A stretch of DNA of 47,257 nt from an uncultured Clostridium sp. (GTDB lineage Bacteria > Bacillota > Clostridia > Clostridiales > Clostridiaceae). Positions 24,652 through 32,915 of the stretch are shown here, one piece after another; the stretch's first letter is position 1, and every line of letters begins with the position of its first letter. The notes beneath the pieces are model-generated. The model saw only the letters and a program-made list of their open reading frames with translations. It made no database searches and was not told the DNA's origin. The DNA lies in the NCBI GenBank assembly GCA_934746785.1, contig CAKVFO010000005.1, positions 1 to 47,257 of the forward strand, written 5' to 3'. The position numbers were made by a program, and so were the translations under genes.

Positions 24652-26262
24652 TTGGCTTATACAGCTTTATATAGAGAATGGAGACCAAAGAATTTTGAAG
24701 ATGTAGTTGGTCAGGAGCATATTACAACGACATTAAAAAATCAAATATTAAATGATAGAATTGCACATGCATATCTTTTCTGTGGGACTAGAGGTACAGG
24801 AAAGACTTCCACAGCAAAAGTTATGGCAAAAGCACTAAACTGCTTAAATCCTCATGATGGGGAACCGTGTAATGAGTGTGAGATGTGCCAAAAGATAAAT
24901 GATGGATTAGCAATAGATGTTACAGAATTAGATGCTGCATCAAACAACGGGATTGATAGAATCAGGGATATTATTGATGATTCTAAATATCCACCACAGG
25001 AGGCAAAATATAAAGTTTATATAATGGACGAGGTTCATATGCTGTCAATAGGAGCTGTTAATGCATTCCTAAAGACTCTTGAAGAACCACCTGCAAATGT
25101 AATATTTATATTAGCTACAACAGATCCACAAAAGTTACCTATTACAATCTTATCAAGATGTCAGAGATTTGATTTTAAGAGAATAAGTAATAAAAATATA
25201 GTTGGGCGCTTAAGAAGAATAGTAGATTCAGAAGGGATTTTAGCTGATGATAAATGTCTTGAGCTAATTTCAAGAGTATCAGATGGTGCTATGAGAGATT
25301 CCTTAAGTATATTAGATCAGGCTATAGCTATGGGAGATGGCGCAGTAGAGTATAAATCTCTTATAAATATGCTAGGTTTGGTTACAAATGAACATTTATT
25401 TAATCTGACATCAGCAGTCATTGAAAGAAATATTGAAAAAGCTATGGTTATAATAGAAGACTTAGTTTTTGCAGGGAAGGATATACATCTTTTCATTAAG
25501 GATTTAATTGAACATTATAGAAATCTTCTTATGATTAAGGTTACAAATAATCCAGAAGAGGTACTGGATATGTCCTTAGAAAATATTCAACTTGTTAAGG
25601 AACAAGGTAGTAGAATAAGAGTTGAAGAAATAATGAGGGATATAAGAATACTTCAAGAAGCAGAAGGTAATGCTAAGTTAAGTAAACAAGGACGCTTGTA
25701 TTTAGAATTAGCTATAATAAAGATGTGTAAAATAGAGTATGATACATCTAATGAAATTATTTTAGCAAGATTAAATAGGATGGAAGAGGCGTTAAAAAGC
25801 GGAAAGATAGCTGTAACTTCAGCTAATACTTCTCAAACAGCAAATTCAACAGTTAAAAAGGCACCATCAAAGGTGACAGCAACACCAAGTAATATTAAGC
25901 TTGAAGAGAATAAAGATTCTAAAGTGACTATTGCAGATATACAAAGAGCTTGGAAGGACATATTAGAAGCTTTCAAGGCAAGAAGAGCTATGATTGTATT
26001 TGCCTCAATAGTTACAGGAAAGCCTATTGATTGTAAAAATGGAATTCTTACTATATTGTATAGTGAGAAATATGCATTTAATAAACAGAGACTTGAAAAG
26101 GCCGATAATTATAAGTTGATTAATGAGGTTATTTCTGAAGTAATGAGAGAAAATATAAAAGTAAGATTTGTCGTTGAAGAAGGCGGTACAGATGAAAGAA
26201 GTCCTGAAGATGTATTGATTGATGCCTTAGGAGAATCAGTTGTTGAGATTATTGATGAGTAA
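24652..26262 (+). CDS. dnaX: DNA polymerase III subunit gamma/tau
   Basis: This is the clamp-loader ATPase. The 536-aa protein has Walker A GTRGTGKTS (45-53) and a zinc module with C64, C73, C76 and C79. Walker B is VYIMDEVHML and the SRC motif is in ILSRCQRF. A C-terminal tau-like region follows a Ser/Thr/Lys-rich linker (about 380-420). I place the start at TTG 24652 (MAYTALYREWRPK), the conserved N-terminus. A GTG at 24643 overlaps the GAGAGGTGG ribosome binding site. ybaB and recR follow, the usual order. Confidence 0.95.
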   Translation: MAYTALYREWRPKNFEDVVGQEHITTTLKNQILNDRIAHAYLFCGTRGTGKTSTAKVMAKALNCLNPHDGEPCNECEMCQKINDGLAIDVTELDAASNNGIDRIRDIIDDSKYPPQEAKYKVYIMDEVHMLSIGAVNAFLKTLEEPPANVIFILATTDPQKLPITILSRCQRFDFKRISNKNIVGRLRRIVDSEGILADDKCLELISRVSDGAMRDSLSILDQAIAMGDGAVEYKSLINMLGLVTNEHLFNLTSAVIERNIEKAMVIIEDLVFAGKDIHLFIKDLIEHYRNLLMIKVTNNPEEVLDMSLENIQLVKEQGSRIRVEEIMRDIRILQEAEGNAKLSKQGRLYLELAIIKMCKIEYDTSNEIILARLNRMEEALKSGKIAVTSANTSQTANSTVKKAPSKVTATPSNIKLEENKDSKVTIADIQRAWKDILEAFKARRAMIVFASIVTGKPIDCKNGILTILYSEKYAFNKQRLEKADNYKLINEVISEVMRENIKVRFVVEEGGTDERSPEDVLIDALGESVVEIIDE

Positions 26263-26335
26263 ATTTTTAAATAGTATTGTAATACAAAATACTATATAAT
26301 AAAAAATAGATTTAATATTTAAGGAGGAAGTTATT

Positions 26336-26677
26336 ATGGCAAGAGGCGGATTTGGAGGCTTCGGCGGAGGCAACATGAACAACTTAATGAAGCAGGCACA
26401 AATGCTTCAAAAGCAAATGCAAGAAGCACAAAAAGAAATTGAAGCAGCAGAATTTGAAGCTTCAGTAGGAGGCGGAGCGGTTTCTGTTAAGGTTAATGGT
26501 AAGAAAGAAGTTTTAGCAGTTTCTATAAAGCCAGAAGTTGTAGATGAGGATGACGTTGAAATGTTAGAGGACTTAGTACTTAGCGCAGTTAATGAAGCAT
26601 TAAGAAAAGCTGATGAAGATACAGCTAACAAGATGGGTAAATTAACAGGCGGAATGAATATGCCAGGTTTATTCTAA
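26336..26677 (+). CDS. YbaB/EbfC nucleoid-associated protein
   Basis: This is a 113-aa dimeric DNA-binding protein. A glycine-rich N-terminus (RGGFGGFGGGN) is followed by a long helix (MNNLMKQAQMLQKQMQEAQ) and the core VSVKVNGKKEVLAVSIKPE. It ends in a Gly/Met tail (GGMNMPGLF). AGGAGG precedes the ATG. Its position between dnaX and recR is conserved widely and suggests a role linked to recombination or replication; the function is not settled. Confidence 0.93.
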   Translation: MARGGFGGFGGGNMNNLMKQAQMLQKQMQEAQKEIEAAEFEASVGGGAVSVKVNGKKEVLAVSIKPEVVDEDDVEMLEDLVLSAVNEALRKADEDTANKMGKLTGGMNMPGLF

Positions 26678-26691
26678 TATTAAATTTTAAG

Positions 26692-26725
26692 AGGCATGCA
26701 GCTTTTAGGCTTGTATGCCTTTTTT
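26692..26725 (+). terminator. Terminator/attenuator between ybaB and recR
   Basis: GGCATGCAGC pairs imperfectly with GCTTGTATGCC, followed by TTTTTT. Its place inside the cluster suggests partial termination before recR. Confidence 0.75.
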
Positions 26726-26749
26726 AAAAGGTTTGAAAGGATGTTTTAT

Positions 26750-27349
26750 ATGATGGATTTTTATCCAGTTGCAATAGAGAAGTTAATAGAGGAGTTTGCA
26801 AAGCTTCCTAGTATAGGACAAAAGAGTGCTCAAAGATTAGCACTACATGTTTTAAACTTACCAGAGGATGAAGTAAAAGAATTTGCAGATGCACTAGTTA
26901 AGGCAAGAGGAACTATAAAGTATTGTTCAGTATGTGGAAATTTTACTGATAAAGATCCTTGTGCTATATGTGGAAATCCAAATAGAGATAAGAGTGTTAT
27001 ATGTGTTGTTGAACAGCCAAGGGATATTATGACTATGGAAAAAGTTAAAGAATACAATGGTATGTATCATGTATTACACGGAAATATTTCACCAATGCAT
27101 GGAAGAGGTCCTCAAGATATTAAAATTAGGGAACTCGTATCAAGAATGAGAGAAGATGTTAAGGAAGTAATTTTAGCTACTAATCCTAATATTGAAGGTG
27201 AAGCTACAGCTATGTATATATCTAAGATATTAAAACCATTAGATGTAAAAGTAACAAGAATAGCTTCAGGACTTCCAGTTGGAGGAGACTTGGAATATGC
27301 AGATGAAGTTACTTTATCGAAAGCATTAGAAGGAAGAATAGAAATATAG
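26750..27349 (+). CDS. recR: Recombination mediator RecR
   Basis: RecR works with RecF/RecO to load RecA at gaps. The protein is 198-199 aa. It has an N-terminal HhH (LIEEFAKLPSIGQKSAQRLALH), a C4 zinc finger (CSVCG...CAICG), and a Toprim domain with VVEQPRDIMTMEK and NIEGEATAMYI, ending LEYADEVTLSKALEGR. The start is ATG 26750 or the adjacent ATG 26753, after AAAGGA. An in-frame ATG at 26696 lies in the terminator stem and is rejected. Confidence 0.94.
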   Translation: MMDFYPVAIEKLIEEFAKLPSIGQKSAQRLALHVLNLPEDEVKEFADALVKARGTIKYCSVCGNFTDKDPCAICGNPNRDKSVICVVEQPRDIMTMEKVKEYNGMYHVLHGNISPMHGRGPQDIKIRELVSRMREDVKEVILATNPNIEGEATAMYISKILKPLDVKVTRIASGLPVGGDLEYADEVTLSKALEGRIEI

Positions 27350-27361
27350 AATAAAAAAGGG

Positions 27362-27389
27362 AGGACCTAAGATATTAATCTTAGGTCCT
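27362..27389. other. 12-bp inverted repeat after recR
   Basis: A perfect 12-bp stem (27362-27373 with 27378-27389) with loop ATTA and no U-tract. It may be a weak terminator or an RNA-stabilising 3' hairpin. Confidence 0.6.
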
Positions 27390-27546
27390 GTAAATAGATA
27401 GATGGGAGTTTTAGAAGTTTTGTTTGATAATGAGTGAAAAGCTTCTTATACAATTAGTATACGTGGAATTAAAAAATGTGTTCCGTAAAATGAATAAAAT
27501 TTAAGTTATTAGTCAAGACTCTGAATAAAGTATTTGGAGGCGGGAT

Positions 27547-27825
27547 ATGAATAAGTTAAATATTTTAGAATATATTTTGAAATCTATACGTAAGGATATA
27601 TATGAAGATGAATTGATTAATGAGATTGAATATGCATTAATTGAAATAGAAACTGCAAGGAATATGTTTAACAATGTGGATGATTCTAATTTAATAGAGG
27701 TAGCTATATATACAGAAGATGCTGCAGTTAAGAGATTTGAACATTTATTAAGAAGAGCAAAAGAAAAAGGAGTTTCAGTTAGTCACTCATATATAATAGA
27801 TAAATTTCTAGAACTAGCAGAATAA
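27547..27825 (+). CDS. yaaL: DUF2508/YaaL-family protein
   Basis: This 92-aa helical, acidic protein fits the YaaL family (DUF2508), found between recR and bofA in Bacillus and many clostridia. TTGGAGGCGGG precedes the ATG. Function is unknown. It is followed 22 nt later by bofA, so the two probably form a small operon. Confidence 0.82.
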   Translation: MNKLNILEYILKSIRKDIYEDELINEIEYALIEIETARNMFNNVDDSNLIEVAIYTEDAAVKRFEHLLRRAKEKGVSVSHSYIIDKFLELAE

Positions 27826-27847
27826 AAAAGTGGGAGGGGATAGTATT

Positions 27848-28114
27848 ATGGAACTATTATTAGGAACAGATATTAACCTAATTATATATGGGATAATAGG
27901 AATAATAATTTTAGCTTTAATAATAAAATTCTTTAAATGGCCAATTAAAATTTTATTAAATGGTATTTTTGGAGTTTTTCTTTTATATGTAGTAAACTTT
28001 TTTGGAGCAAGTTTTGGAATACATGTAGGTATTAATATAATAACTGCTTTGATAGCAGGAATACTAGGAATACCAGGAGTTATAGCTTTAGTATTATATA
28101 CAATATTTTTTTAA
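27848..28114 (+). CDS. bofA: Pro-sigma-K processing inhibitor BofA family protein
   Basis: This is an 88-aa integral membrane protein with two to three hydrophobic helices (about 8-25, 32-52 and 60-85). It has the family's KWPIKILLNGIFG segment and ending IPGVIALVLY. In Bacillus, BofA with SpoIVFA holds the SpoIVFB protease inactive until the forespore signal. Many clostridia keep bofA even where that checkpoint differs. The ATG at 27848 has GGGAGGGG upstream; a GTG at 27830 is part of that site. It implies a spore-forming lineage. Confidence 0.88.
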   Translation: MELLLGTDINLIIYGIIGIIILALIIKFFKWPIKILLNGIFGVFLLYVVNFFGASFGIHVGINIITALIAGILGIPGVIALVLYTIFF

Positions 28115-28119
28115 AGAGA

Positions 28120-28154
28120 AGATTCTTGAAGAGTTATCCTTCAAGAATCTTTTT
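28120..28154 (+). terminator. Intrinsic terminator of yaaL-bofA
   Basis: AGATTCTTGAAG, a 7-nt loop, CTTCAAGAATCT, then TTTT. Confidence 0.92.
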
Positions 28155-28174
28155 GACGTATAGGAAATTTAAAA
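28150..28174 (+). repeat. Copy of a ~20-nt intergenic motif (ACGTATAGGAAATTTAAAA)
   Basis: The 19-nt core ACGTATAGGAAATTTAAAA, preceded by CTTTTT, occurs here after the bofA terminator and again at 41857-41875 over the serA stop codon. A weaker relative (TTTTTTTAACGTAAGGGAAA) lies at 22912 after the ffs terminator. Its role is unknown. Confidence 0.45.
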
Positions 28175-28294
28175 CTTTTTTGAGAGCGGCACTGACTATA
28201 TTCATTTTAGTTAAGAAAATATTAAGATGATGAATTATAAAATATTAAGTTTTAAAATTTATAATTATATTATGGAAAACAGGGAGGGTAAGTA

Positions 28295-29209
28295 ATGAAT
28301 GTTTTAGAAGTTAAGTCATTGAAGAAGACTTTAGGAAAAAGAGAAATTATAAAAGATATAAGTTTTTCAATAAAGGATGGAGAAATTTTTGGATTTTTAG
28401 GTCCTAATGGTGCAGGAAAAACTACAACTATAAGAATGCTTGTTGGATTAATAGCACCTAATGAAGGTGATATATCAATATGTGGAGAAAGTCTTTTAAA
28501 GAATAAAGAAAAAGCACTTAAGAATGTAGGAGCAGTAGTAGAAAATCCTGAATTATATAAATATTTATCTGGTAGAGAAAATCTTATGCAGATAGCAAGG
28601 ATAAGGAGAGTATCTAAAGAAGAAGTTGAAGAATTAATAAAATTAGTTGGTTTAGAAGATAGAATAAATGATAAAGTAGGAAAGTATTCGTTAGGAATGA
28701 AACAAAGACTAGGTCTTGCAGCTGCTTTAATAGGAAATCCTAAGTTATTGATTTTAGATGAGCCAACTAATGGACTGGATCCATCAGGAATTTTAGATTT
28801 TAGAGAAATTGTAAATAAGGCTGCTAAGGAGAGAGGAATGGCGGTGTTTATATCTTCTCATATTTTAAGTGAGATACAAAATCTTTGTGATAAGGTTGCT
28901 TTTATAAATGATGGAGTTATAAAATCTATAGAAGAAATTAAAGATAATAATGTAGAAACTAAATTAGATAGTATGACTTTAACAATTAGTGGAGATTTGA
29001 ATAAAGCTGTAAATATATTAAGTGAAGTAAAATCTGTCAATAATGCAAAGGTTGTGGAAGAAAATATTCATTTATTATTGGATTCTGGAAAATTAAATGA
29101 TGTTTTAAAGGCTCTTATAAATAATGATATAAAAATAGAAGAAATATATAAGGATAGAAACGGTTTAGAGCAAAGATACATGGAACTTGTTGAAGGAGGG
29201 GTAAGATAA
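28295..29209 (+). CDS. ABC-2 exporter ATP-binding protein (BcrA/lantibiotic-immunity type)
   Basis: This is a 304-aa ATPase. It has Walker A GPNGAGKTTT (about 36-45), signature YSLGMKQRLGLA, Walker B LLILDEPTNGLDPSG, and H-loop ISSHIL. A C-terminal about 85-residue extension is typical of the BcrA/SpaF drug-export group. GGGAGGG precedes the ATG. The stop overlaps the permease start (TAATG). Substrate unknown; self-protection against a cationic peptide is one common role for the group. Confidence 0.9.
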   Translation: MNVLEVKSLKKTLGKREIIKDISFSIKDGEIFGFLGPNGAGKTTTIRMLVGLIAPNEGDISICGESLLKNKEKALKNVGAVVENPELYKYLSGRENLMQIARIRRVSKEEVEELIKLVGLEDRINDKVGKYSLGMKQRLGLAAALIGNPKLLILDEPTNGLDPSGILDFREIVNKAAKERGMAVFISSHILSEIQNLCDKVAFINDGVIKSIEEIKDNNVETKLDSMTLTISGDLNKAVNILSEVKSVNNAKVVEENIHLLLDSGKLNDVLKALINNDIKIEEIYKDRNGLEQRYMELVEGGVR

Positions 29210-30429
29210 TGGTTTTTACGTTAGTGAAAAATGAACTCATAAAGATATTTAGTAGAACTAAAACATGGATAGTCGCTGGATTATTCTTAATACTAATTTC
29301 AGGATTAGCATTCATTAATTATAAGGAAGCAAAGAATTCAGAATATTACTTTTCGCCTCAAGGTCAAATTGAAAGTTTAAATCAACAAAAGGAATATAAT
29401 AATAGTAGACTTGAAGATTTAAAAAATAAGTCTGAAAGCTGGGCGCAAGAAGAAATTGTTTCTCTAACTAGACATAATGAAGATTTAGATAAAAGTATAT
29501 CTGAACAACAAAAGTTATTAGATAATAATAGCGAGGATTTATGGAAAATAAGATTAAATAATGAAAGAGAAGAGTGTAAAAGAATTTTAGATGAAGGAAA
29601 TCTTTCGGAAGCATCTAAAGAACATTATAATGAAAGAATAAAAGAAATTAATAGTGCCTTAGAAACAAACAAAAAACCAGTAGAATCATGGGAGTTTGAT
29701 GGAGTTAATTTTGCAAGCAGTTTAATAAGTATATTAGGTATGGTTATATTAGTTGCTGGAATTTCTGTATTTATGAGTGATATAGTATCTGGAGAAGCAA
29801 CTCCGCCAACCTTAAAGTTCTTATTAGTTCAACCAATAACGAGAGGAAAAGTTATATTATCTAAATTTATAGCTGTAGTTATTACAGTTGTATCATTAAT
29901 AGGTGGATTAGAACTTGTAGTCTTTGGAGTAGTAGGGGCTATAGGAGGATTCGGAGGAGCTGAAGCAGCAACTAAGATAGGCGTAAAATATGCATGGGAT
30001 TATAATAATCTTGCTCCTGATGGAACACCTACATTATCGAAAGTAAGTGGAAGTGGAGTTGTCTCGACTCAAGGACAAGCTTTATTACAAAGTTTTGCAT
30101 TACAAATTTTATTTATAATTGCATGTTGTGCATTTGTATTCTTAATTTCAGCTATGTTTAAGAGTAGTATGACAACAATGGCTTTATCAGTAATAATATC
30201 TGTTGCCTCTACAATGATTTGTGCAGCATCTTCCACTATGAGAAAGGGAGCTCATTTATTATTTTTTAATTATGGAGATACTAAAAGTGTTATAACTGGA
30301 GATATAGTTAACATGTATGGTAATCCTAATTTTAGTTTAGGGCTAGGAATTGCCTTAATGTGTTCTGTTATTGCAGTAAGCTATGTATTAGCACATGTCA
30401 TTTTCTCTAAAAAAGATATATTGATCTAA
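29209..30429 (+). CDS. ABC-2 type permease partner
   Basis: This 406-aa membrane subunit has a first TM (about 19-36), then a long charged extracytoplasmic coiled-coil-like segment of about 125 residues (rich in Glu/Lys/Asn/Gln). At least five TM helices follow (about 170-190, 220-250, 295-320, 325-345, 380-402). A glycine-rich stretch (FGVVGAIGGFGGAE) lies in the middle. ATG shares a base with the ATPase stop and GAAGGAGG lies just inside that gene. The transported substrate is unknown. Confidence 0.85.
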   Translation: MVFTLVKNELIKIFSRTKTWIVAGLFLILISGLAFINYKEAKNSEYYFSPQGQIESLNQQKEYNNSRLEDLKNKSESWAQEEIVSLTRHNEDLDKSISEQQKLLDNNSEDLWKIRLNNEREECKRILDEGNLSEASKEHYNERIKEINSALETNKKPVESWEFDGVNFASSLISILGMVILVAGISVFMSDIVSGEATPPTLKFLLVQPITRGKVILSKFIAVVITVVSLIGGLELVVFGVVGAIGGFGGAEAATKIGVKYAWDYNNLAPDGTPTLSKVSGSGVVSTQGQALLQSFALQILFIIACCAFVFLISAMFKSSMTTMALSVIISVASTMICAASSTMRKGAHLLFFNYGDTKSVITGDIVNMYGNPNFSLGLGIALMCSVIAVSYVLAHVIFSKKDILI

Positions 30430-30438
30430 TTAATAAAG

Positions 30439-30472
30439 AAGTATTGAACTTTTGTAGTTTGATACTTTTTTT
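30439..30472 (+). terminator. Intrinsic terminator of the ABC-2 pair
   Basis: AAGTAT...GAAC pairs with GTTTG-ATACTT, followed by TTTTT. Confidence 0.85.
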
Positions 30473-30529
30473 AGTGAAGAGGATGTATAATAAATATGAA
30501 TAAAATCATGTAGAATTGGAGATGATATT

Positions 30530-30700
30530 ATGCCAGCAGGAACAGGTGTTAACTGTGGTGACTGTCCGGAAAAGAAAAATGGAAAGTGTAATGGTGATGA
30601 TGTATTATGTTTATGCTATAAGTGTCCAAGAAGATTAGCACAGTGTATGTGTGTAAAATATTGTAGAGAAACAGAATCTGTTCTTTATTTTGAAGATTAG
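30530..30700 (+). CDS. Cysteine-rich 56-aa protein
   Basis: This short gene has GGAGATG just before ATG 30530. It encodes 56 residues with nine cysteines: NCGDC, KCN, LCLC, KC, QCMC and YC. It ends in an acidic tail (ESVLYFED). It starts MPAGTGVN and has no signal peptide, so a cytoplasmic zinc- or metal-binding miniprotein is likely. It lies between two strong terminators, after the ABC-2 pair and before opp, and so is its own transcription unit. I do not recognise a named family. Confidence 0.75.
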   Translation: MPAGTGVNCGDCPEKKNGKCNGDDVLCLCYKCPRRLAQCMCVKYCRETESVLYFED

Positions 30701-30723
30701 ATATAAAACTTAATATATTAATG

Positions 30724-30784
30724 AAATTATAAGAAATTAGTATTTTTTATTAAGTATAAGATACTAATTTCTTATAATTTTTTT
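30724..30784 (+). terminator. Strong terminator after the Cys-rich gene
   Basis: A 20-bp perfect stem (30724-30743 with 30761-30780) with a 17-nt loop, then TTTTTT. Confidence 0.88.
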
Positions 30785-30874
30785 ATAAAAAAATATTTTG
30801 TTTTATATGTTATAAAATGGTGTGTTAGGTAAATTGGTCAATAAAAATCTAAAAAAAGAATATATAAGAATATA

Positions 30875-30903
30875 TTGACATATAGAAAAAATACTATTAA
30901 TAT
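30875..30903 (+). promoter_or_regulatory. Promoter of the opp operon
   Basis: A consensus TTGACA (30875-30880), 17 bp, TAATAT (30898-30903). The predicted transcript has a leader of about 180 nt before oppA. Confidence 0.8.
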
Positions 30904-30971
30904 ATTAATTAACATAACGACAAAATTTTAATATTATCATAACAAAATTAAATAAAAGAGATTAATGTAAC

Positions 30972-31018
30972 AAAGAAGTTATTTCTATATTTAATTTTGA
31001 GATATAACTTCTTTTTTT
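30972..31018 (+). terminator. Leader terminator/attenuator upstream of oppA
   Basis: A 15-bp stem with one mismatch (30972-30986 with 31000-31014) followed by a U-tract of seven. It lies about 70 nt after the promoter and 71 nt before the oppA ATG, in a transcript with no other gene, so it should attenuate the operon. Confidence 0.75.
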
Positions 31019-31088
31019 ATAAAATACATAAATATCAATTGATAGGAGAAAGAGGTTAAATAAGCTTAAATAATAAGGGGGATTTACA

Positions 31089-32831
31089 ATGAAAACTAAA
31101 AAACTTTTAGCGGTGTTAGCTTTAACGCTTACAGCTGCTATGGCAGTAGGATGTGGAAGTACTACTTCAGAAAATACAAATAATGAAGGGACAGATTTAT
31201 CAAGTTCTGAAATAACAAGATATGAAGCGTCAGATATGAGCCAAAGCCCCAAAGCTGCTGCTAACAGAGGAACAGATACTTTAATTATCGGTAGTTTTGA
31301 ATTTGATGGATGCTTTAATCCATTAGGATATAGTTCAAGCTCATATGACTGGGAAGTATACCATACTTTATTTGAACCATTAATAGCACCAGATGAAAAA
31401 GGTGAAATGACAGAATATCGTTTAGCAGAAAGTTATGAAGTATCTGATGATAATTTAACTTACACATTTAAATTAAAAGATGGATTAAAGTGGTCTGATG
31501 GACAGCCAATAACTGCTAAAGACGTTGCTTTTTCATACAAGCTTATGTGTGATAAGACATATGCAGGAGAAAATGACTTTGTTACAGGAAGTACTGTAGT
31601 TGTTGGAACAAAGGCATATCATGATGGAACAGCTGAAGATATATCTGGGATAGAAGTTGTAGATGATCAAACTATTAAGTTTACATTAGAAAAGCCAAAT
31701 TCAGGAGCAATATATGATTTTGGAACTCTTGAACCAGTAGCTGAACATTTCTATAAAGATTACTATAAACATGGAAATACAGATAGAATGCAAGAAACCT
31801 TTACTAATCCAGGGCCAACATCAGGAGCTTATAAATTTGTAAGCTACAAAGAAGGACAAGAAGTAAGAGTAGAAGCTAATGACCAATCTTATTTAGGAGC
31901 TCCTAAAATAAAGAATATTATCTGGAGAGTAAATACTGATGATACTAAAGTTGCAATGTTAAAGTCTGGAGAAACAGATGTAGATTCAGTTAATGTAGAT
32001 GTTGATAATGTAGATCAATTAGAATCAGCAGGATTCTTGGGTTACGATATGTTTCCAACAAATGGTTATGGATATATTGGGGTAAATCATACTGATAGCT
32101 CAGTATTAAAAGACAATGCAGTTGTACAAGCTTTAATGACTGGTTTAAACAGAGAAAAGATAGTTAAGACTGTATATGATCAATATGCACATGTTATGAA
32201 TAGTTTCCAATCAAAATCTTCATGGACATATGCAGATGTATCAAACAACTATGATTATGATTTAGAAAAAGCAAAACAAATTCTTGATGATGCTGGATGG
32301 AAAGAAGGTTCTGATGGAATAAGAGAAAAGGACGGAAAGAAATTAGAAGTACATTTAGTAGGAACTACAAATAATCCAGTTGTTGATGCTTTAGTACCAG
32401 TTGCAACAAATGACTGGAAAGAACTTGGTGTTCATTTCACAAGTGAAGTAATGCAATTCCCATCAATGAGACAAAAAATTAAGAATGCTGATGGTTGGGA
32501 TTTATACTTTATGGCTCATGGATTATTAGCAGATCCTAGTTCAATGGCTTTAACATATAGAACTGGCGCACCACAAAACTGGTTAGGATATAGTAATACA
32601 AAGGTTGATAACCTATTTGATGATATAACAGCGGAAACAGATACTGATAAGTTAAAGGACTTATATAAAGATGTATATACTGAAATGAATGAAAACTTAC
32701 CAGAAATTCCATTATATCAAAGAAATGATTTATATGCATATAACGGAAGAGTTAAAAACTTTAAGGTTTCACCTTATCAATTCTATGGTTACTATTTATA
32801 TCAAGTAGAATTAGAAGATAGTTCTAAGTAA
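31089..32831 (+). CDS. oppA: Oligopeptide ABC transporter substrate-binding lipoprotein
   Basis: This 580-aa extracellular solute-binding family 5 protein captures peptides for the membrane complex encoded downstream. The lipoprotein signal ends in AVGC with lipidated C22. A Ser/Thr/Asn-rich tether follows. The SBP_bac_5 core shows the family segments LAESYEVSDDNLTYTFKLKDGLKWSDGQPITAKDVAFSY and a C-terminal ENLPEIPLYQRNDLYAY. AAGGGGGAT precedes the ATG. A terminator 18 nt after the stop will make it the most abundant product of the operon. Peptide preference cannot be read off. Confidence 0.92.
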   Translation: MKTKKLLAVLALTLTAAMAVGCGSTTSENTNNEGTDLSSSEITRYEASDMSQSPKAAANRGTDTLIIGSFEFDGCFNPLGYSSSSYDWEVYHTLFEPLIAPDEKGEMTEYRLAESYEVSDDNLTYTFKLKDGLKWSDGQPITAKDVAFSYKLMCDKTYAGENDFVTGSTVVVGTKAYHDGTAEDISGIEVVDDQTIKFTLEKPNSGAIYDFGTLEPVAEHFYKDYYKHGNTDRMQETFTNPGPTSGAYKFVSYKEGQEVRVEANDQSYLGAPKIKNIIWRVNTDDTKVAMLKSGETDVDSVNVDVDNVDQLESAGFLGYDMFPTNGYGYIGVNHTDSSVLKDNAVVQALMTGLNREKIVKTVYDQYAHVMNSFQSKSSWTYADVSNNYDYDLEKAKQILDDAGWKEGSDGIREKDGKKLEVHLVGTTNNPVVDALVPVATNDWKELGVHFTSEVMQFPSMRQKIKNADGWDLYFMAHGLLADPSSMALTYRTGAPQNWLGYSNTKVDNLFDDITAETDTDKLKDLYKDVYTEMNENLPEIPLYQRNDLYAYNGRVKNFKVSPYQFYGYYLYQVELEDSSK

Positions 32832-32848
32832 AATTGATAGATTGTTAC

Positions 32849-32875
32849 AAAGGCATCTTTTATAGATGCCTTTTT
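32849..32875 (+). terminator. Partial terminator between oppA and oppB
   Basis: AAAGGCATCT, 5-nt loop, AGATGCCTTT, TTT. It probably sets a higher dose of OppA relative to OppBCDF. Confidence 0.82.
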
Positions 32876-32915
32876 AACTGATATATATATTATTTTTTAG
32901 AATGGAGAAGATTGT

